Assembly (NCBI GenBank): GCA_905215445.1
Contig: CAJMPZ010000001.1
Coordinates: forward strand, 48,000-111,999
Direction of reading: 5' to 3'
Source: an uncultured bacterium
GTDB lineage: Bacteria > Actinomycetota > Coriobacteriia > Coriobacteriales > Coriobacteriaceae
DNA length: 64,000 nucleotides
The notes under the pieces are model-generated. The model had not been told where the DNA came from, did no database searches, and was given only the letters and a program-made list of their open reading frames with translations. This document shows positions 63,722 to 64,000 of the stretch, piece after piece. The position numbers were made by a program, and so were the translations under genes. Every line of letters begins with the position of its first letter. Within the stretch, counting starts at the first letter, position 1.

Positions 63722-64000
63722 AACTTCTCTATATATAAGAACGCTTGGCGAACAAAACCCGCCTTTTACCGACGGGAAACAAATAGCTCATGCTTTTGGA
63801 GTAAAGTGGCGCTCCAGAGATGACCGATGCCTTAACACCTATAAACCAGCTGGTCATCGCCAATATCAGAAGCTGCTGCTTCGAATGCGGCCTCAGTGAA
63901 GCAACTGAGGGTTCTATTCATTTGTGAACAAAATATGGAGTGCGCGATTCCCGCCCCCGGGGCCCCTCCGGTCTGGCAATATATCTCCTTGCCGCGCGGC
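63722..64000. other. right edge, no gene seen
   Basis: No supported frame on either strand. The DNA turns from AT-rich to GC-rich near 63940 (palindromic CCCCCGGGGCCCC). Confidence 0.35.

Overview
The window reads as chromosomal DNA of a GC-rich Actinomycetota of the class Coriobacteriia, most like Collinsella. This rests on gene order around the replication origin, codon and GC bias, tRNA genes that encode their own CCA, strong AGGAGG ribosome binding sites, tandem WYL regulators of the PafBC type and an LPxTG adhesin. The genus is an inference from pattern recognition; no search was run.

Layout. 1-10.2 kb (minus strand): carB (cut by the window edge), carA, an ABC exporter with a membrane-anchored partner, then purD-nudix, purA and dnaB. 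10.27-13.39 kb: two nested insertion sequences that split the usual rplI-dnaB neighbourhood. The outer one is IS1595-like, keeps an 8-bp target duplication and carries a lincosamide-nucleotidyltransferase-like passenger gene. A 1280-bp IS3-like element sits inside its left inverted repeat with a 3-bp duplication. 13.5-15.2 kb: the rpsF-ssb-rpsR-rplI operon. 15.7-16.2 kb: two tRNA-Ser genes and a structured tRNA-tail element. 16.3-18.3 kb: a TRIC-like channel and a bactofilin-like membrane protein. 18.4-21.8 kb (minus): typA and small genes. 21.9-22.5 kb: tRNA-Ile, tRNA-Ala, tRNA-Ile and a 184-bp palindrome.

22.5-33.5 kb (minus) is the left side of the origin: gyrA, gyrB, dciA, recF, dnaN, dnaA and, first in the dnaA operon, a GHKL-ATPase protein with a Gln/Pro/Tyr-rich linker. 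33.5-33.87 kb and the dnaA-dnaN gap contain the AT-rich, repeat-bearing DNA expected of oriC. 33.87-38.9 kb (plus) is the right side: rpmH, rnpA, yidD, yidC, jag, rsmG, three parS sites, parA, parB. Genes therefore run outward in both directions from about 33.6 kb.

39-49.7 kb: rlmN, ddl, a DinG-type helicase with an exonuclease domain, a PafB/PafC-like WYL pair and a degenerate M28-peptidase-like membrane protein with a very long acidic insertion. 49.7-53.1 kb: a thioester and SpaA-repeat surface adhesin. 53.4-62.4 kb: tRNA-Gly with tail element, purB, a TSCPD protein, a Tat lipoprotein, a two-component system, purC, an M29 aminopeptidase and tRNA-Lys. From 62.4 kb to the end the DNA becomes AT-richer, with a TraX-like gene behind a copy of the tRNA-Lys 3' end; this looks like an acquired insert.

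The most interesting unexplained structure is a family of about 120-140 nt elements just behind the terminators of three unrelated tRNA genes (Ser, Gly, Lys). Each starts with a T-arm-like copy, contains three hairpins at matching places whose sequences differ while pairing is kept, and ends (clearly in two of three) with a direct copy of the host tRNA's 3' end. Other leads are the GHKL gene in the dnaA operon, an altered DnaA recognition motif beside non-canonical candidate DnaA boxes, and Phe at the quinolone-resistance position of GyrA.
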